Source of the DNA: Ptychodera flava
Lineage: Eukaryota > Hemichordata > Enteropneusta > Ptychoderidae
Length of the DNA: 64,000 nt
Assembly (NCBI RefSeq): GCF_041260155.1
Contig: NC_091931.1
Location: forward strand, 30,345,041 to 30,409,040
Reading direction: 5' to 3'
Shown here: piece by piece, positions 1-13,834 of the stretch
How the letters are laid out: each line of letters starts with the position of its first letter
How positions within the stretch are numbered: the stretch's first letter is position 1
Notes under the pieces: model-generated
The model's database searches: none
Seen by the model: only the letters and a program-made list of their open reading frames with translations
Told to the model about the DNA's origin: nothing
Made by a program: the position numbers and the translations under genes

Positions 1-73
1 TTCAAAAGATATCGATTAAACTGACTTTTCCCTGTTGCCGAAAATGACTCATCTTTTTATGCAGATGCCACCG

Positions 74-74
74 C

Positions 75-111
<37 letters not shown>

Positions 112-158
112 GATGATGATGATGATGATAGTGATTATGATGATGATGGTGATGATGG

Positions 159-228
<70 letters not shown>

Positions 229-326
229 ACTATGATGATGATGATACTATGATGATGATGATGGTGATGATGATACTATGATGATGATGATACTATGATG
301 ATGATGATGGTGATGATGATGATACT

Positions 327-419
<93 letters not shown>
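74..419. repeat. Compound trinucleotide microsatellite (TTG)n-(GAT)n
   Basis: About 13 TTG units run directly into a roughly 300-bp GAT/ATG tract that is broken by GGT and ACTATGATG interruptions. The interruptions themselves recur, so the tract probably grew by duplication of short blocks. It lies in the intron upstream of the first visible GABBR2-like exon. The all-methionine reading frame across it is an artefact. Confidence 0.95.
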
Positions 420-464
420 TGATGGTGATGGTAGTTGTAATGGTGATGGTTGTTGTTGTGGTGG

Positions 465-465
465 T

Positions 466-512
<47 letters not shown>

Positions 513-514
513 TT
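465..514. repeat. (TTTA)n microsatellite
   Basis: About 12 uninterrupted TTTA units, ending 46 bases before the 3' splice site of the first visible receptor exon. Confidence 0.95.
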
Positions 515-560
515 CTATATTACCGGTATTCTTGTAAACCTTTTCCGTTTTGATTTCCAG

Positions 561-1644
561 GTGGCGTGCTACATCGAATAGCAATTTATGACCCTGAATC
601 TAACAACCTAACGTTCAACGCGACAGATTGCGTACCGGTAGAGTGGCAAGGTAAGGCTGAACAACGATATCCAAGCTGTTTTGGAGAATTCGCCCCACGA
701 TTTTGTATTTCCTGCACACAACAGTAAATTAAAATCTTATCCAGGGGCCATAATGTGTCGGACCAAACGATAACAACTGCACCACATCCTATGTGCATTA
801 AACCTTTACAGCTTGTTGAAAGGTCGAATCGTATTATTATTAGGGTACATGAACCTGTGCGTAAATTTCAAGTCGAGTCGGCTTTACACATTAAAGGCAA
901 AATGACTTGGGTATCGAAAGTGAAATCGTTGTTCGAAAAGTCATCACGAGTGTGGCGATGTTTTCTTGATTTTAGGCGGTCAGGCACGTACTGTATCCAG
1001 TAATGAGATGTTCTCATTCTAAGAGCACGTCAATTTCTGCGGGGCTCAGCCGGCTTGACCACCCATAACCGAATTAACAGCCTCAAGTAAACACGCCTCG
1101 TGCATTCACTGACTTCGAAATCTAATCAGTAATGGCAGACGACACTTTTTGCCGTTTGATCACAAAAGACCGCGCTTTTTTCGGCCGACACGTTCACAAG
1201 AACGCGGTGTAATGGCACCGAATCAAATTAACTACATCACTGCTGCCGAGGCAATCTTCAGTTTGTAACAGAAACTAGCTACGTACCGCAATTTAACACC
1301 AGATAATCATATATAATTCTAATATCATGATATTATCAGGGAACCCTTGCTAACATCAACACCCGCAGTATAAGGAGCACCAAACTGTGCGATTTCGAGA
1401 AATTGTTACCATTGGTGTTTTTGTATGTAAATATGCTATTCCCTGTGGTATTTTGAACAATATTAACAAATTTGAAGGTGATAATCACCTGTGATTGCAA
1501 CTCCTGCCAATTACTATATGATAAAATACCCCTACAACACACTAGCAGGAAATTTCCCTTCTGTTCAGTACGACAAAATTCTCCGCTGGCCTTCCTGGGC
1601 ACATAAATTTGCCCTGCCTGTCGGCAAACCATCTCAAACAAGCG

Positions 1645-1701
<57 letters not shown>

Positions 1702-4700
1702 TCGCTGATATCGTTTGTCAAATTTGCTCTCTGAGCAAAGAGTTTTTAAATTTTTGAACTGCCCTTTCCCGCCTTCTGATACAAGAAATCGTCTGCGAGC
1801 ACTTTTTTAACTTATGAAATTCATTTTCTGCCCCTACAATGTTGGTTGTTTTTCAGCGGCTATCACCCCGTACTTGAATGACGTCAAAGTCGATTTTCTT
1901 TCTTGATTTCACAGGTGGAAAGGTGCCCTCTGATCAGCTGATGATAATCGACGAAATTGTGCACATCAACAGGATAGCTTTCCTGTCAATCACACTGTTA
2001 TCCGTTTCCGGCATCTTCCTGGCTCTCCTGTTCCTTCTGTTCAATTGCCGCTACAGAAACACCAAGTGAGTTATTACGACAAGGCAGATCTTTCAGCCTT
2101 CGGTACTCTTCGCCGCATTCAAATTTACCAAGCATTTTACGACAACAGAAAAGTTTTGTCAACTCTGTTTGTTAAAGGTATCGCCTGTTCCAATTATGCC
2201 ACAGTTACCATGGAAAGAGAAAATCTAACCAATGACGCTAATGTGTTACAGAGTTTGAATCCCTGTTGTTTATAAACGAATTCACGTCCGGACTTACATG
2301 TAAGTCATATACGTGATAGAAACTAACAAATGATCGCTGGATACAATGTATATCACTTCCCTGTACGTCACTCGTGCACAGTGACGTAACCCGAACACAG
2401 AGACAAGAAAACCGTGCAAAAATGCTATATCACTATTCGTTACGGAATTATTGGAAAAGTATAACTGTGAACGCTACTCTGCAGAGTCGTTAAGACTCGA
2501 TTGTCGATCTTACAGGGGTCTATCTTTCAGAGGTTCAGTACATGTAATATTACCAAAATAAGACGCTTTTTTGCGCTAAAATTTGTATTTTGACTTGTCT
2601 CATGATGACAGTTTTATGGGAAAACTTTCCAAGCCCCTCAGGTCATTTTCCCCATTACTCCATGCCATTTTCAAGGAAAATATGATCTTGTTTGAATGGA
2701 TTTTTGATAGTCTGCTAATGTTTTCCCGTTAGAGACTTATCAAAACGCTTAAATTTGAAATATTTCCATTTAAGGGGCGTATGAATACGCGTAAATGTGA
2801 GTTTGAAAGGACTCGAGATAAAGCTCCCTCTTGAGTCTATCCGCTCTGAAACTACATGCACCGCAGACATGATACTTTCGAAACATCAAAAACACATCAA
2901 TGACATCAACGTTGAAGAGCTGGCTCATCGGGGAGTGGAGGATAAATGTCGAAGTGATTAATGTAGACCTCTGCCAGTACTTACTCGATCTACGCAAGTG
3001 CGTTTATTTATGGCATGCTCAACAGTGCGTGGTAGGCGAATTTCGGAAAGAATTTTAGTGATTCCTCTAGTTTTGTAACGCTAACACCCCCCCCCCTCAA
3101 TTCCCTGTAAACAGGTCCTGTTTAGAATCAATAAGACGATGAGTTTGGTTGGGCCAGACCATGGTGGTGAATGAGGCAAACAATGGTCGACTGACGCGTC
3201 CTGGGGGCTTTACGGCGCAAAGTCACACACCAGGAAACATACCCCGTATGCATTTCAAACGCAACAGACTGCGCGTACCCTGCGACAGAGTTCCAATCTA
3301 AACCACTCTGGATAACGACTGATGTCATAAAATATCAATCTAATCTGCGCGAAGTGTTTCCTGCCATCCCCAACACTCTGCTGTGTCAATATCAATACCG
3401 ACACTTATATGGTAATAATCCGATTCTAGAATCCCCCCGGGGTGAATATATCACCCCGGTAATAGCGCTTTAAGTGATCGACACTGGCCGTCAAAAGCAC
3501 CCTCGACTCGACTAATTTACAGCCTTCATGCACGTGTAGAGCAATCATCAAAATTTCATGGCTCCTCAATAATTCATCGCTGTAAAAACCGTTTTTTATG
3601 AAACCGTCAGGAAAGAAGCTCGTGCTGAAGTTCAGTGCATGAGAATAATAAGAAGATGAAAGTTCATTAATATTCATTGTGTTAATTGCTTTCACAGGTA
3701 CATAAAACTGTCAAGTCCAAACTTGAATAATTTAGTCATCATTGGGAGTATATTGGTGTACATTTGTCTAATCCTTCTCGGGATGAATTCCACCATCGTC
3801 AGTGACAACTACGTGCTATCAATCATATGCACAGTGAGTAAACCGACCCTTCTTTCATTCCAATACATCGCAATTTTTATCGGTTTTGGTGTCACCGTGG
3901 CAACCAGACCTGGAAGCGAATCTCGTTGCCGCCATATTAAGCTCTGTTCACAATTTTGAGTGTAGCGGTTGGAATTGATCTTTGAATAATTTATACGTAG
4001 TGAAGTACCAAGATAAAAAAGCGACTGTACCTGACGTTTTAAAACTCATAACATAACATACAGTGATATTTGAAACCCTTGAGTGAAGATTTACACCCTT
4101 TTCTGATGTCTTTGCTTTCTTTTAGGTTCGTGCCTTTCTATTGGCCACTGGGTTTTCACTCGCCTTTGGCTCTCTATTTATCAAAACATATCGCGTCTAT
4201 CAGATATTTACGCACTCAAATAGCGGTGTCCTTCGGAGCAAGGTGAAATTTCCTTTGTTTCTCTATTGATTGTCAGTTTACCTTTGCTATGAAAGTGAAG
4301 TCAACGCTGTTTAGATTACAAGGGCTACCGAAAATTTTGGGTCTATCGTTAACGTTCATCTGTCTATAAACTCTCTCTCCGTCACTTGACCGAGTTATCC
4401 GAATTCCAACACACTACATCCACTCTGACCCCTTGACCCTAATCTTTCCACAGCCTGTCCACTCCTGACTGCGTAAATGAAAGAATCAAAATTCTAGTCA
4501 ATCTAAGCGTTCACCTGGAGCTAAAGTCCAATAGCACGTCGTCTTTCATGCATGTGTGCATGTCAAAGTCTGCATCGCGGCATGTGCTGTGCTTGTAGGC
4601 GTGTACGATTGAAAGATACTCTCCCATTAGCATCTTGATCTCATCTTGATTTCAAACTGCTCTTCCGTGGTTCCCAGAGATTGTAACAAAACTGATGTCA

Positions 4701-4965
4701 TTAACCTTGGGAACAATCTTACATATAATCAAACTATCAATTTTCTGATATTGTGTAGCTTTTGTAAAGCTCTTCGAATTTTTCAAAACAAGGTATTTAC
4801 TCATCGCAAAAGATTTCCGCCTTTGATGTCCCGAACACCGAATCTTTCGCCTATTAACGGCCTTACATGTAGGTCCAACATTCCCAATAGCCGAACCACA
4901 GGTCTCAGCATCTTCCATTAGTTGACAGCACGCAAGCAGACAGACTGGCACACAATTAGAAACTA

Positions 4966-5016
<51 letters not shown>

Positions 5017-7658
5017 AAAATAAAACATGACGACAAACATCTGCGTCAGACGACAGATCAACGTACTGGTCGGACAACAGGAGAGACTTCGGTACACTTA
5101 AAAGTTCTTTTCGGTATAAGAAAGCAATGCATTATATTGGACTAATAATTTGTTTCACAAACGTTCCCCGATTTACTTGCCCGGTAATGGCAGAAACGTA
5201 AGTTAAAAGATGCGACTGATAGCTTTATGACTGACGGTAACGGAGTCGGATTCTGACGGGAAACTATTTATTGCGTTTCTCTCTCTCTCTTTTCAGATGC
5301 TGAAGGAATCCCGCCTCTTTTTAATGGTGTTGTCTTTGTTTATCGTCGATGCTTCTGTTATCATGATATGGATATGCATCGACCCCTTGCATTTGCAGGA
5401 GAAAATTTTACCAAAAAGGGTGAGAAACACCTTCGTCTCCCCTCGTAAATTGCCATCGGCTGGATGAGCAAGCGTGCTTTCACTTTCGTCAAGAATAACT
5501 CACTTTAGTCTCTTAGTACAGCAAGTGCTTGTGACGTTTGCTCGGTATTGACGATGCCGACTTTATGTTGCTATTTCAATGTTTTCGGGGAAATTACTCA
5601 GAACGTATCGGCACAAGTAAATATACCTAATGTTGCTCTATCTGTTCCCCAACCGTTTGTCCTCTTTCGCTAACGACATTCTCTTTCGTGTTTTTTGTCT
5701 CCAGTCGATCGAGGCGAATGACACCGTCTTTATCCCTATCATCGAGCAGTGCACCTGCGAGCGTATGGAGGTCTGGCTGGGTATTCTGTACGCCTACAAG
5801 GGCCTGCTCCTTCTGTTCGGCGCTTTTCTCGCCTGGGAAACCAGGAAGGTGAAAATCGAGGCCCTGAACGACTCTCAGTACATCGGCATGAGTGTCTACA
5901 ATGTGCTGGTGATGAGTATCATAACGGTCATCATATCAAACGTCATCGGTACGGGTCAACAAGTCACCACCACGTTCTTGATCGTGTCGTCTTTTATACT
6001 GATTTCTACCACAAACACATTGTGTCTTCTCTTCCTTCCCAAAGTAAGTCGTCTTTGATCTGTGGAACTAGCTGTCGCACATTCTATGGCAAACAAAGAA
6101 GCTGTAATTTTAGTGATTAAAGCTACACAGACAAACGAGAGAACAAAAAGAGGGGATAGCTACATGAGGAGGTGTACTGAATTAAGTTTGCGATCAGGAA
6201 TATACTGGTACACTGAAAAAAGTAAAAGCAAAATGCAGAACACCCATGCACCGCGCAGATTGTTTCAATGTCACCGTTAAATCACATTCATATTCTGATC
6301 TTTCGTGTAATATTCCGCTATATTCACGCTTTCAGATATATGCAATAAGAAAGGGGAGTGCAGTCACGGGCAACCCGGTGACCTCCGGACCTGGTCTAGA
6401 GGTGAAAGGTCGGACATGTAGGTTCCAAGTTAGTCAGCGACAGGATTTTAGGGAAAAACTATTCCGAGCTGAAGTGCACAACAGAGCCTTCAAGAAAGAG
6501 CTTGCTCAGGTACGTGTACGGTTTGCGTCTGATTTCTTGTATCTTAACGCCCTCTTGTGGTCAGATTTGTTTCAGACAAAGATAGTGGGTTCATCGACGA
6601 TGGAGACAGACTGTCTCCAGCCGGTAGATGTTTTTATACATTCTGATAGTATTGCACCCCCTTGCATTGCCATAGAACTGTAGAGAAGACTTAATGGTAA
6701 ACGAAGCGAAAAATCCTAGCGAAAACTTTGTAGCCTCTTGTCAATGCGGTGAAAATCTAGGAGGGCACTGCCCGCACAGGAACGGTAGACACATACTGTT
6801 AGTTACTAGGATGAGAGACTATGTTTTTTTCAAGACAGGGAATACTACATTTTTGTGAAAATGCCATAATTAAACTAAAGTGAACGACTCTGCTGAGTAA
6901 GTTTACCAGAAAATAATAACAAAAACGCACAAATAACAAAATTTAAGCGTCTATTCATAACCTTACATTTGTAACATGGACCTCTGTTGAAGTGTGAATA
7001 GGCAGGCCAAGATGTAATGGTAGGTGCAATGTGTCTGTTGACTAAAACTAGTCGATTTGGAATTAGGAGACTAACAATTTCACTCGTTGCTTCGTAATTG
7101 CAGCTTGATGTCAGAATAAAGATGTTGCAAGACGAAATGGAAGAATTGTTAGAGTCCGAACTTGACGAAGCACCTACTACATCAAACGATGAATCGACGG
7201 CCGAAGAACAGGAGCGCCTCTTCCACCAGAGTTCGTCTTCGGAACTGCTGATAAATTTGCCTGAGACAACCATCAACAATTACTACGAGATCGAACGTCA
7301 ACGCCAACATGAAAATGGCATTTGCTGCGACGAGAGCACGCCCATGTTTCTCAACTTCGAAGTGAGCGACGACGCCGCTATCGCCGAACCGGAGATCTAC
7401 AAAATTTCCCCGTCCGCCTTCATACCAATGCGCGTGCGCAAAGTCACTCTGGATAACACACACCGGAGATCTCCGAATAGGACTCAAAGTATGGGGTCAG
7501 ACTGTAACATTCATAGGACTAGCGCGGGGAAAAAATCAACGCAAGTGATCACCCGCGAAGACCACGAGCGAGAAATGGAAAGGCTACGCAACGAGATAAT
7601 CGTTTTGCAAGGACAGTTGGCGGAACTCGACTCATACAGAATGATCTACTATGTGTGA
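561..7658 (+). CDS. GABBR2: GABA-B receptor subunit 2-like class C GPCR, 3' part (8 exons)
   Basis: Metabotropic receptor subunit for GABA at the plasma membrane; in vertebrates GABBR2 carries G-protein coupling in a heterodimer with GABBR1. Exons read as 561-650, 1915-2065, 3698-3833, 4126-4242, 5297-5419, 5705-6043, 6336-6509 and 7104-7658, all with AG/GT borders and matching phases, giving 560 residues plus TGA. The first exon needs one base from an upstream exon outside the window. Residues 1-49 are the end of the Venus-flytrap/stalk region; seven membrane segments follow at about 50-73, 91-109, 128-150, 170-195, 228-252, 270-292 and 297-317. Conserved cysteines C124 and C221 fit the class C disulfide. 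RYIKLSSP-like, FLAWETR and ALNDSQYIGMSVYNV motifs favour GABBR2 over GABBR1. The cytoplasmic tail (319-560) has heptad-like coiled coils near 377-400 and at the end. The tail diverges from vertebrate GABBR2, so 'like' is appropriate. Confidence 0.9.
1647..1698. repeat. (CT)n microsatellite
   Basis: About 26 perfect CT units in intron 1 of the visible receptor gene. Reading frames across it (Ser-Leu) are artefacts. Confidence 0.95.
2174..2237 (+). mobile_element. MITE fragment, same family as 20390-20573
   Basis: Sixty-odd bases in a receptor intron match the 5' part of the element at 20390-20573, sharing AAAGGTAT, CCTGTTCCAATT, CACAGTTACCAT and GAAAGAGAAAATCTAACC in the same order. The 3' half is missing or diverged. 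No coding content. Confidence 0.65.
3437..3459. other. Short perfect hairpin in intron
   Basis: Nine-base arms CCGGGGTGA and TCACCCCGG flank a 5-base ATATA loop, about 240 bases before the exon at 3698. No function is evident. Confidence 0.5.
4965..5016. repeat. (GACA)n microsatellite
   Basis: About 13 GACA units in the receptor intron between the exons ending at 4242 and starting at 5297. Confidence 0.95.
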
Positions 7659-8237
7659 ACCTGAATTTCAGCACAGAAATTTCGTCTTAGTCTCGAAGTG
7701 TCACCGACCCCGAATGCGGCTTGTGATCGAGACAGACAGACCAACGCGACTGTGCATTGTACCATTTCCTACGACCACGTTCCCCCGGGAGATGGCGAGA
7801 ATGATAACTTTGCACAGATTCGAAAGGACATAATGCACTTAACAGTACTACATCACAGACGATGGCGATTTAGTGTTGGGGCCGAAACAAAAACAAATAC
7901 ACATTTTGTGCCAGGGAGGAAAAAAACTTTCATTTTGGGTCTGTGAAGTAAAACAGAGCAGAAAAAAACCAAGACAGTTAAAAGTCTGACACGAGACAAA
8001 ACAGACAAATGAACATACACCATCAGGTCAACAGCCTTCACCGGCTGCTCATGACGAATGCAGGTGTCTATTGAAGCAGTTTTCTACAACTTTTAATAGA
8101 GAATTTATGAAAAGACCAAAACTCGTAAAAACTTAATCTGACGGTTGCCTTGGTGAGAGCAGAGACATGTCAAACTTGGTTAAGATGGTTAAACTGTCTG
8201 TGGATTCATTGACTCTGTTGATTTGTTTTTAGATGGC

Positions 8238-8243
8238 AATAAA
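8238..8243 (+). promoter_or_regulatory. Candidate poly(A) signal for the GABBR2-like gene
   Basis: AATAAA lies 580 bases after the receptor stop codon and is followed by GT/T-rich sequence. The position suits a modest 3' UTR. Usage cannot be judged from sequence alone. Confidence 0.4.
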
Positions 8244-10266
8244 GGTTATTTTTGTTGGATTTTGATTTACTTATCAAACGTAATCTGTTTAAAGTTGGCG
8301 AGACTACATGGGGGTCTTTCGCGGCTCGAGTCCGTATTGGTTATGAAAGCTTGTATTTGCTATGACCCATTTCTCCGAGTTGAATGACAAAAAGCTTCCC
8401 TCTTCTTCAATTGCAAAGCAAGGGAGATTTCAAAACGCACAAACCTTCAAAAGCATGGCATGTGTCTTCAAAATCTTGACTCGAACAAATTGTCAAAGTC
8501 CAAAGTTTCCTGCTTGCAACATAAATGAAAACAATACATGGTTGCTAGTTAGTCCATGCTCGATGTATGCAAATATCTTCACAGGTAGAAATCGACACGA
8601 CTGATGGCAACCTTGCGTATATTTCGACGATTGTATGTATATGTGTGTCTTTGTGTGGTTAGGTATGTAGAAGTGGTCGCTCGTAGGTACCAAAAGGTTC
8701 GAGATTGAAAGCGTTTATATCTGTACCATCCAGCTGCACATATACATAAGAAGCGTAGAGACGACGCTTCAAGGCATCTAAAGCGGTGGAACAAATTCTC
8801 ATCTGTGTGTAATCATAAAATGAAATTTTTTGCTACTCCAAAAGAGTGGGTCTGTTAGAGCGCCATCATGCTTTAGCAGATGGTAAATTTCATAACGTTC
8901 AGTGGGTTTCGACTGAAAAAAAAGTTTAAAGGCATCTCAAGTTGCAGGGTAAATATCTCACGATTAACATGCTGATAACTATGCAATTCAGAGACATTAA
9001 ATAATCAGATAATAGAGAAAGGGTGCTTTTGGAAACGATTATGATCATATATCTTATCTTGCTGAAAAGTCTTCTTAACACATTAGCTTGTGGTGACCGT
9101 TGGTGCACTCATGGATGTAAAAAATAGAAAGCATGACGATTTCTTAACGTGCGTAGATTTTCCCCTGGTTGAAAGGAGAAGACAGACTCGCCTATATCAG
9201 AACACGTACCTTTATTGGATATAATATACGTCATACAGTGGCACGCAAATCCGAGTGACAAGCTAATAGTTTGATGTAACGTCCATGTTGACTGACGTCA
9301 TTGCACAATCGATGGTTGCCTGGGAGGGCATTATAGCCGCTTGATTAGATTCTGTCAAGTCCGAGATATCGACAGAGATATGAGACGCAAAGTGTCCTAA
9401 TGCGTCAGGAGTAAGTTGAAATTAGTGAACCGAACAACGGGAAATGGTCTTTAAGTGTTCCGATTGAATCAAACTGAGGAAGTTTGTCATCTAATCAAAG
9501 TCGAGAGAAAAATATTTGTACGAGCATTGAGTCACGGTAAAACACATGGGATATGTATAATTTACTCAACCATTATATCACAGAAGGTTCTAAATCCCGA
9601 CTCTCTTGAACGTAATGGCCGTTACTCCCTTGCCAGTTTGTAATGATGTAGGTGCATGGTTGTTGTTCACTGTCCTATAAACCTTTTCATCTGCCCCTGT
9701 TTCTCAAACACAATAATTTTGGACAACAGCATGCCATTCTGTTGGCATCACGCGATAACCCGAAAGGACGTGGACGCAAAGCCGATACCTTGTCGGCTGC
9801 ATCGTGACCTGGTTTTCGTAATCTGCTGATATCCGATATCTTGTAATCTCACGTGATCAAATTTTGCCTATCTCTATACTGGCTGCTCATCACCCAGAGA
9901 GCGTTCAGTTTTTATGGCCGGGGGTTGGTCGGCAAATCTTTCTTTCGTCTCTACAAAATTAGTCACTACCTACCCAATAACACGATAATAGCGACTCCAT
10001 CTCATTTAGCAGATGAGGAAATGCCGGTTACTTGGTCCATATTTTCATCCTTTGCATTACTTGTATGCAATCAAACTACAGTGAAATGAAGTTAGACTGT
10101 GCACACGTATGGAGAACTACCTCTCTTCCCTTGAGTATTGTTGGACACTAAAACGGGGGTTTATTGGTAGAAAACTTTGAAAATCAAGTGATCATTTGTG
10201 CGGTGTGAAGAAAGATATGGACCCCATCCCTTTCTTGTTTTCAAATTTAAAATACAACACCCTGGA

Positions 10267-10315
10267 CATTTGCCGGCCCACCCTGTCTTAATAACTGAAC
10301 ACTCCCTTATTTAAT
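10267..10315. repeat. Dispersed repeat end (second copy at 36066-36115)
   Basis: Contains TTTGCCGGCC, then a C-rich stretch, then TAATAACTGAAC and CTCCCTT. The same series occurs at 36066-36115. It looks like the end of an interspersed element; the family is unknown. Confidence 0.5.
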
Positions 10316-10342
10316 GATGTAACAAGATCTAGAATCTTTCAG

Positions 10343-10493
10343 GTACTGGTCGCCCGAGCACAGGATCGACACAGCTATGGACATGGTCTGCAGCAGTTCC
10401 GGTCAGGCGAGCAACGACAAAGTTATCCAACGTGTTCTCACATTTTCCTTCTACACATTGGAATATCTTGAGTATTCGTGTGACAATTTATAG
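10343..10493 (+). other. Possible orphan terminal exon
   Basis: A 3' splice-like AATCTTTCAG is followed by 49 open codons and TAG. The base composition is richer and more codon-like than the surroundings, and the frame starts YWSPEHRIDTAMDMV. It lies 2.7 kb past the receptor stop. I recognise no family. It could be an alternative last exon, a gene remnant, or chance. Confidence 0.2.
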
Positions 10494-11205
10494 ATGACGT
10501 CACCGTACCACGCTACATGCGCACTTCCCAAAGTGACATTTAAATAAATCTGTTCCCCGGCCCCAACAGTTTCTCGTGAAAACTCATTCTGCGAAACCAT
10601 TTTATAAGCGCCATCGTCACCGTCTTGCAAAGGTTAAAACGAAGACTTTAACGCTAATACGTGTGGAGTTGCACTTGACTGCTTTACCGTTACCTCAATA
10701 TCAGTATAATTCGTATTAATCCCTGAAAAAAAACCGATGTCGATTAAGAAAGTCAGGTGTAAACTAGCGGCAATGATAGTAATCTTATGAGTCTGCACGT
10801 GCACGTAAGTTTGCCCTTTTTTTATTTGCAACGATTTTACCGACTGGAATTAAAAGACCTGGGTTATGAGGTAACAGTCATTCGGAAAATACATTTGTTG
10901 TAAGTATTGCGGTTTGTTCATGTGTGTTGGGTCGACTGAAGGATTGTGATTTAGCTGGGACGGGCAGTCATGCATGTGATTCTATATTCACGCAACAGTA
11001 ATAACCTATCTTGGTTTTTGGGTCTTTTACTTGTCCTGCTTTCATGTTACTCAGTGGCCTCTGCTGGTGACTATAGTCTATTGCTGTTCACCAAGGCTTT
11101 TAATTTTCAGAACAAGTGCGCCTGAAGCTTCGACATAATCAGACATCAATTTGATATTCAGTAAATTTGCATATTTTGTAAATTGCAGTGTCATCCCTTG
11201 GTACT

Positions 11206-11209
11206 AAAA

Positions 11210-11261
<52 letters not shown>
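11206..11261. repeat. (AAAT)n microsatellite
   Basis: About 13 tandem AAAT/AATA units. Confidence 0.95.
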
Positions 11262-12728
11262 AGAAGTAACACAGCAGTGTGTCAACAAGAAAGGACGTTC
11301 ATGATACTGTTTATCACACAAGCTTTCCTACTTGCTAGATCAGTACTTCAAAGGCGAAAATAATGCCCTTCTATAAAGTGCACAAAATCTGTCTTCGTTA
11401 TCTTGTCTCACGTGAATCTATCTTTGGCAGTGATGACGCAATAAGACCCAATAAGACGATGGATAAGTCAGTTGACTCGCGTGGGTGTTCTTAGATGCTA
11501 TCAGATTTTAAAACGCGACCTTCAAACAAGCTACAGCCAGGCTCGGAAAGTGTCGCCGTGTCCCATTTGGAAATCAAAAGTTTGCGGCGTATTTGCTTGC
11601 AGTTTCATGTTTCCTTATCCAAAGTGAATTATGATAATATCGATCAAAAGGGGTAGATAGTTGTCGCTAGCGAATGGATCTCAAAGTGACAACGTTATGA
11701 AACGTCATGTCAGTTTCAACGCCAGTCAATCACTCTCACAGAAAGCGACAAATGGCAGTTACTTTCTCGAGTTACCGGTATTACAATAGGTCACGTGCCC
11801 TTCTCATGCACAAACTGGAAATTCTCTCACTCCCAGATTTGGTGAAAATCGGAGTCATCTGGCATAGTCATTGTTCCAGCACAATATTTCCTTTCCTTAA
11901 CTATTTTAGGACAATACGTCTCTCCTTATGTGTACAGTTATGTAAATATCTAATATATAACATATCTTGACACACGCGTTGTCTGGAAATTAAGGGTCAC
12001 AAAATTAACGTGAGTACAGTTATGGCGCCAAAATATTGGCCAATGACAAAATGATGTATGTATTTGTCTTCATGATCAGACAGCGAGATATTTTCCTAAG
12101 GAAGGAATTTCTCGTCAAAATTTTTTATGTACTGTATAAATGTCATAATATTCTTATGTCTGTCGTGAGAGTAGGTGCTTATAGAGCATGACAGATTCCT
12201 TATTGCCATTGAAGAAAGTATTAACAAGCTTTCAGAACAAATAATAAATTATCTATAAAGTTATATGTACGTTTTGACAGTTTACCCATGACATGCCCAA
12301 TGTGTAGTTTTCGCAGAAAGATTTTGCTGTCTAACTTGTATATTATATGTTAAGGCGCACCAGAGTATGGAGGTTCAAGCTTTGAGGCGGATAGTTCAAA
12401 GTCAATTTTGATATATTTTAGATTATACCTTCTAAGCTACTTTAGTCTTTAATATACAGACAACCGCATGTATGAGAGAGAGAGAGAGAGGGGGGGGATA
12501 AAGGGACGGGGGAGGGAGGGAGGGAAGGGAGGATGGAGAGGTAGACAGATGATAGACGGATAGAGCGAGATTAATTATATCCAATTATTAGCATCAACTG
12601 TAAAACAGACTTTTGATCCTTCTTTCCAAAAGTCAAGATGATTCGCGTCTCTTTCTTGTGATGTTTGGTTTAACCTTTGAATGTGATGCGATGTCACGCA
12701 GTTATTGACAGCTTTCTGTAGTGTTTCT

Positions 12729-12930
<202 letters not shown>

Positions 12931-13834
12931 CTCAGGATAGAGACTCATGCTTTTAATTCCACTTTACATGAGTAGACCTAAACCGAAGTTATTAAGGAAG
13001 CTGTCCCTTGCCTTGCGGCACGGTTAGAGCCAGAATAAAATCGATGTAAACGATAAAATGGGTAGACGTTGATGGGTGACTCGATACAGTTGGCGTGTGA
13101 CGTAACTGCTTTTCAGTGTTAATGAGTGACAACTATGTGGTAACTGTTGACAGTTATATTGACCTTCAGTAGGTTGGCTGTCTGTCTGTCTATCAAAGAT
13201 ACTGATGATTTACGACAGCTGCTGTTGGCAAGGTAACAATAATTGTAATCATATGCATAGCAAAGGAGACACCTGTTGCCTTGTCATGATGTATAACTTT
13301 TTCTATGATTGAAAATACACATTGGAAATGAACATATTTATCAATACATAATTTCGAGGATTGTATTGGTTGTTGCATTGTTCCAACTGTCTTCGACGTG
13401 ATGCACTGTGGAAAATCATACGCACGTTTTATATGTAAGCGACCACAAGTACAGACAAAAATCAAACGAACGATCAATTGGCCTTCATATGAGATCTATA
13501 TACTAATGTGTTTTCGAACCCCTTTCTGACAGTGTACTCATTCATTAATGTCATATTTGACACTGTTCCGAAGATAAAAAATATCCTTCACAAAGGAAAG
13601 TGTATGGCGATCGAAATCATGCAGAATTAAAGCTTAAAGAGGTAAAGAAGCGCATCATAACAAACTAAGATTACTGTAGCTAGAGTTATCAGAAGTCAAC
13701 ACCCTTGAGCAGGTGCTATTTTACATTTCCTAGAACTACACATACAAGTGTTGTGTCAGAATTAAAGATGCAGTATTATGAGGCATTGAGTGCCAAATGG
13801 ATATACTACAAGGTAGTGAAGTCACTGGTTGTAG

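Noticed and set aside
35-235. 66-codon frame of Leu and Met
   Set aside because: Translation of the TTG/ATG microsatellite; no coding evidence.
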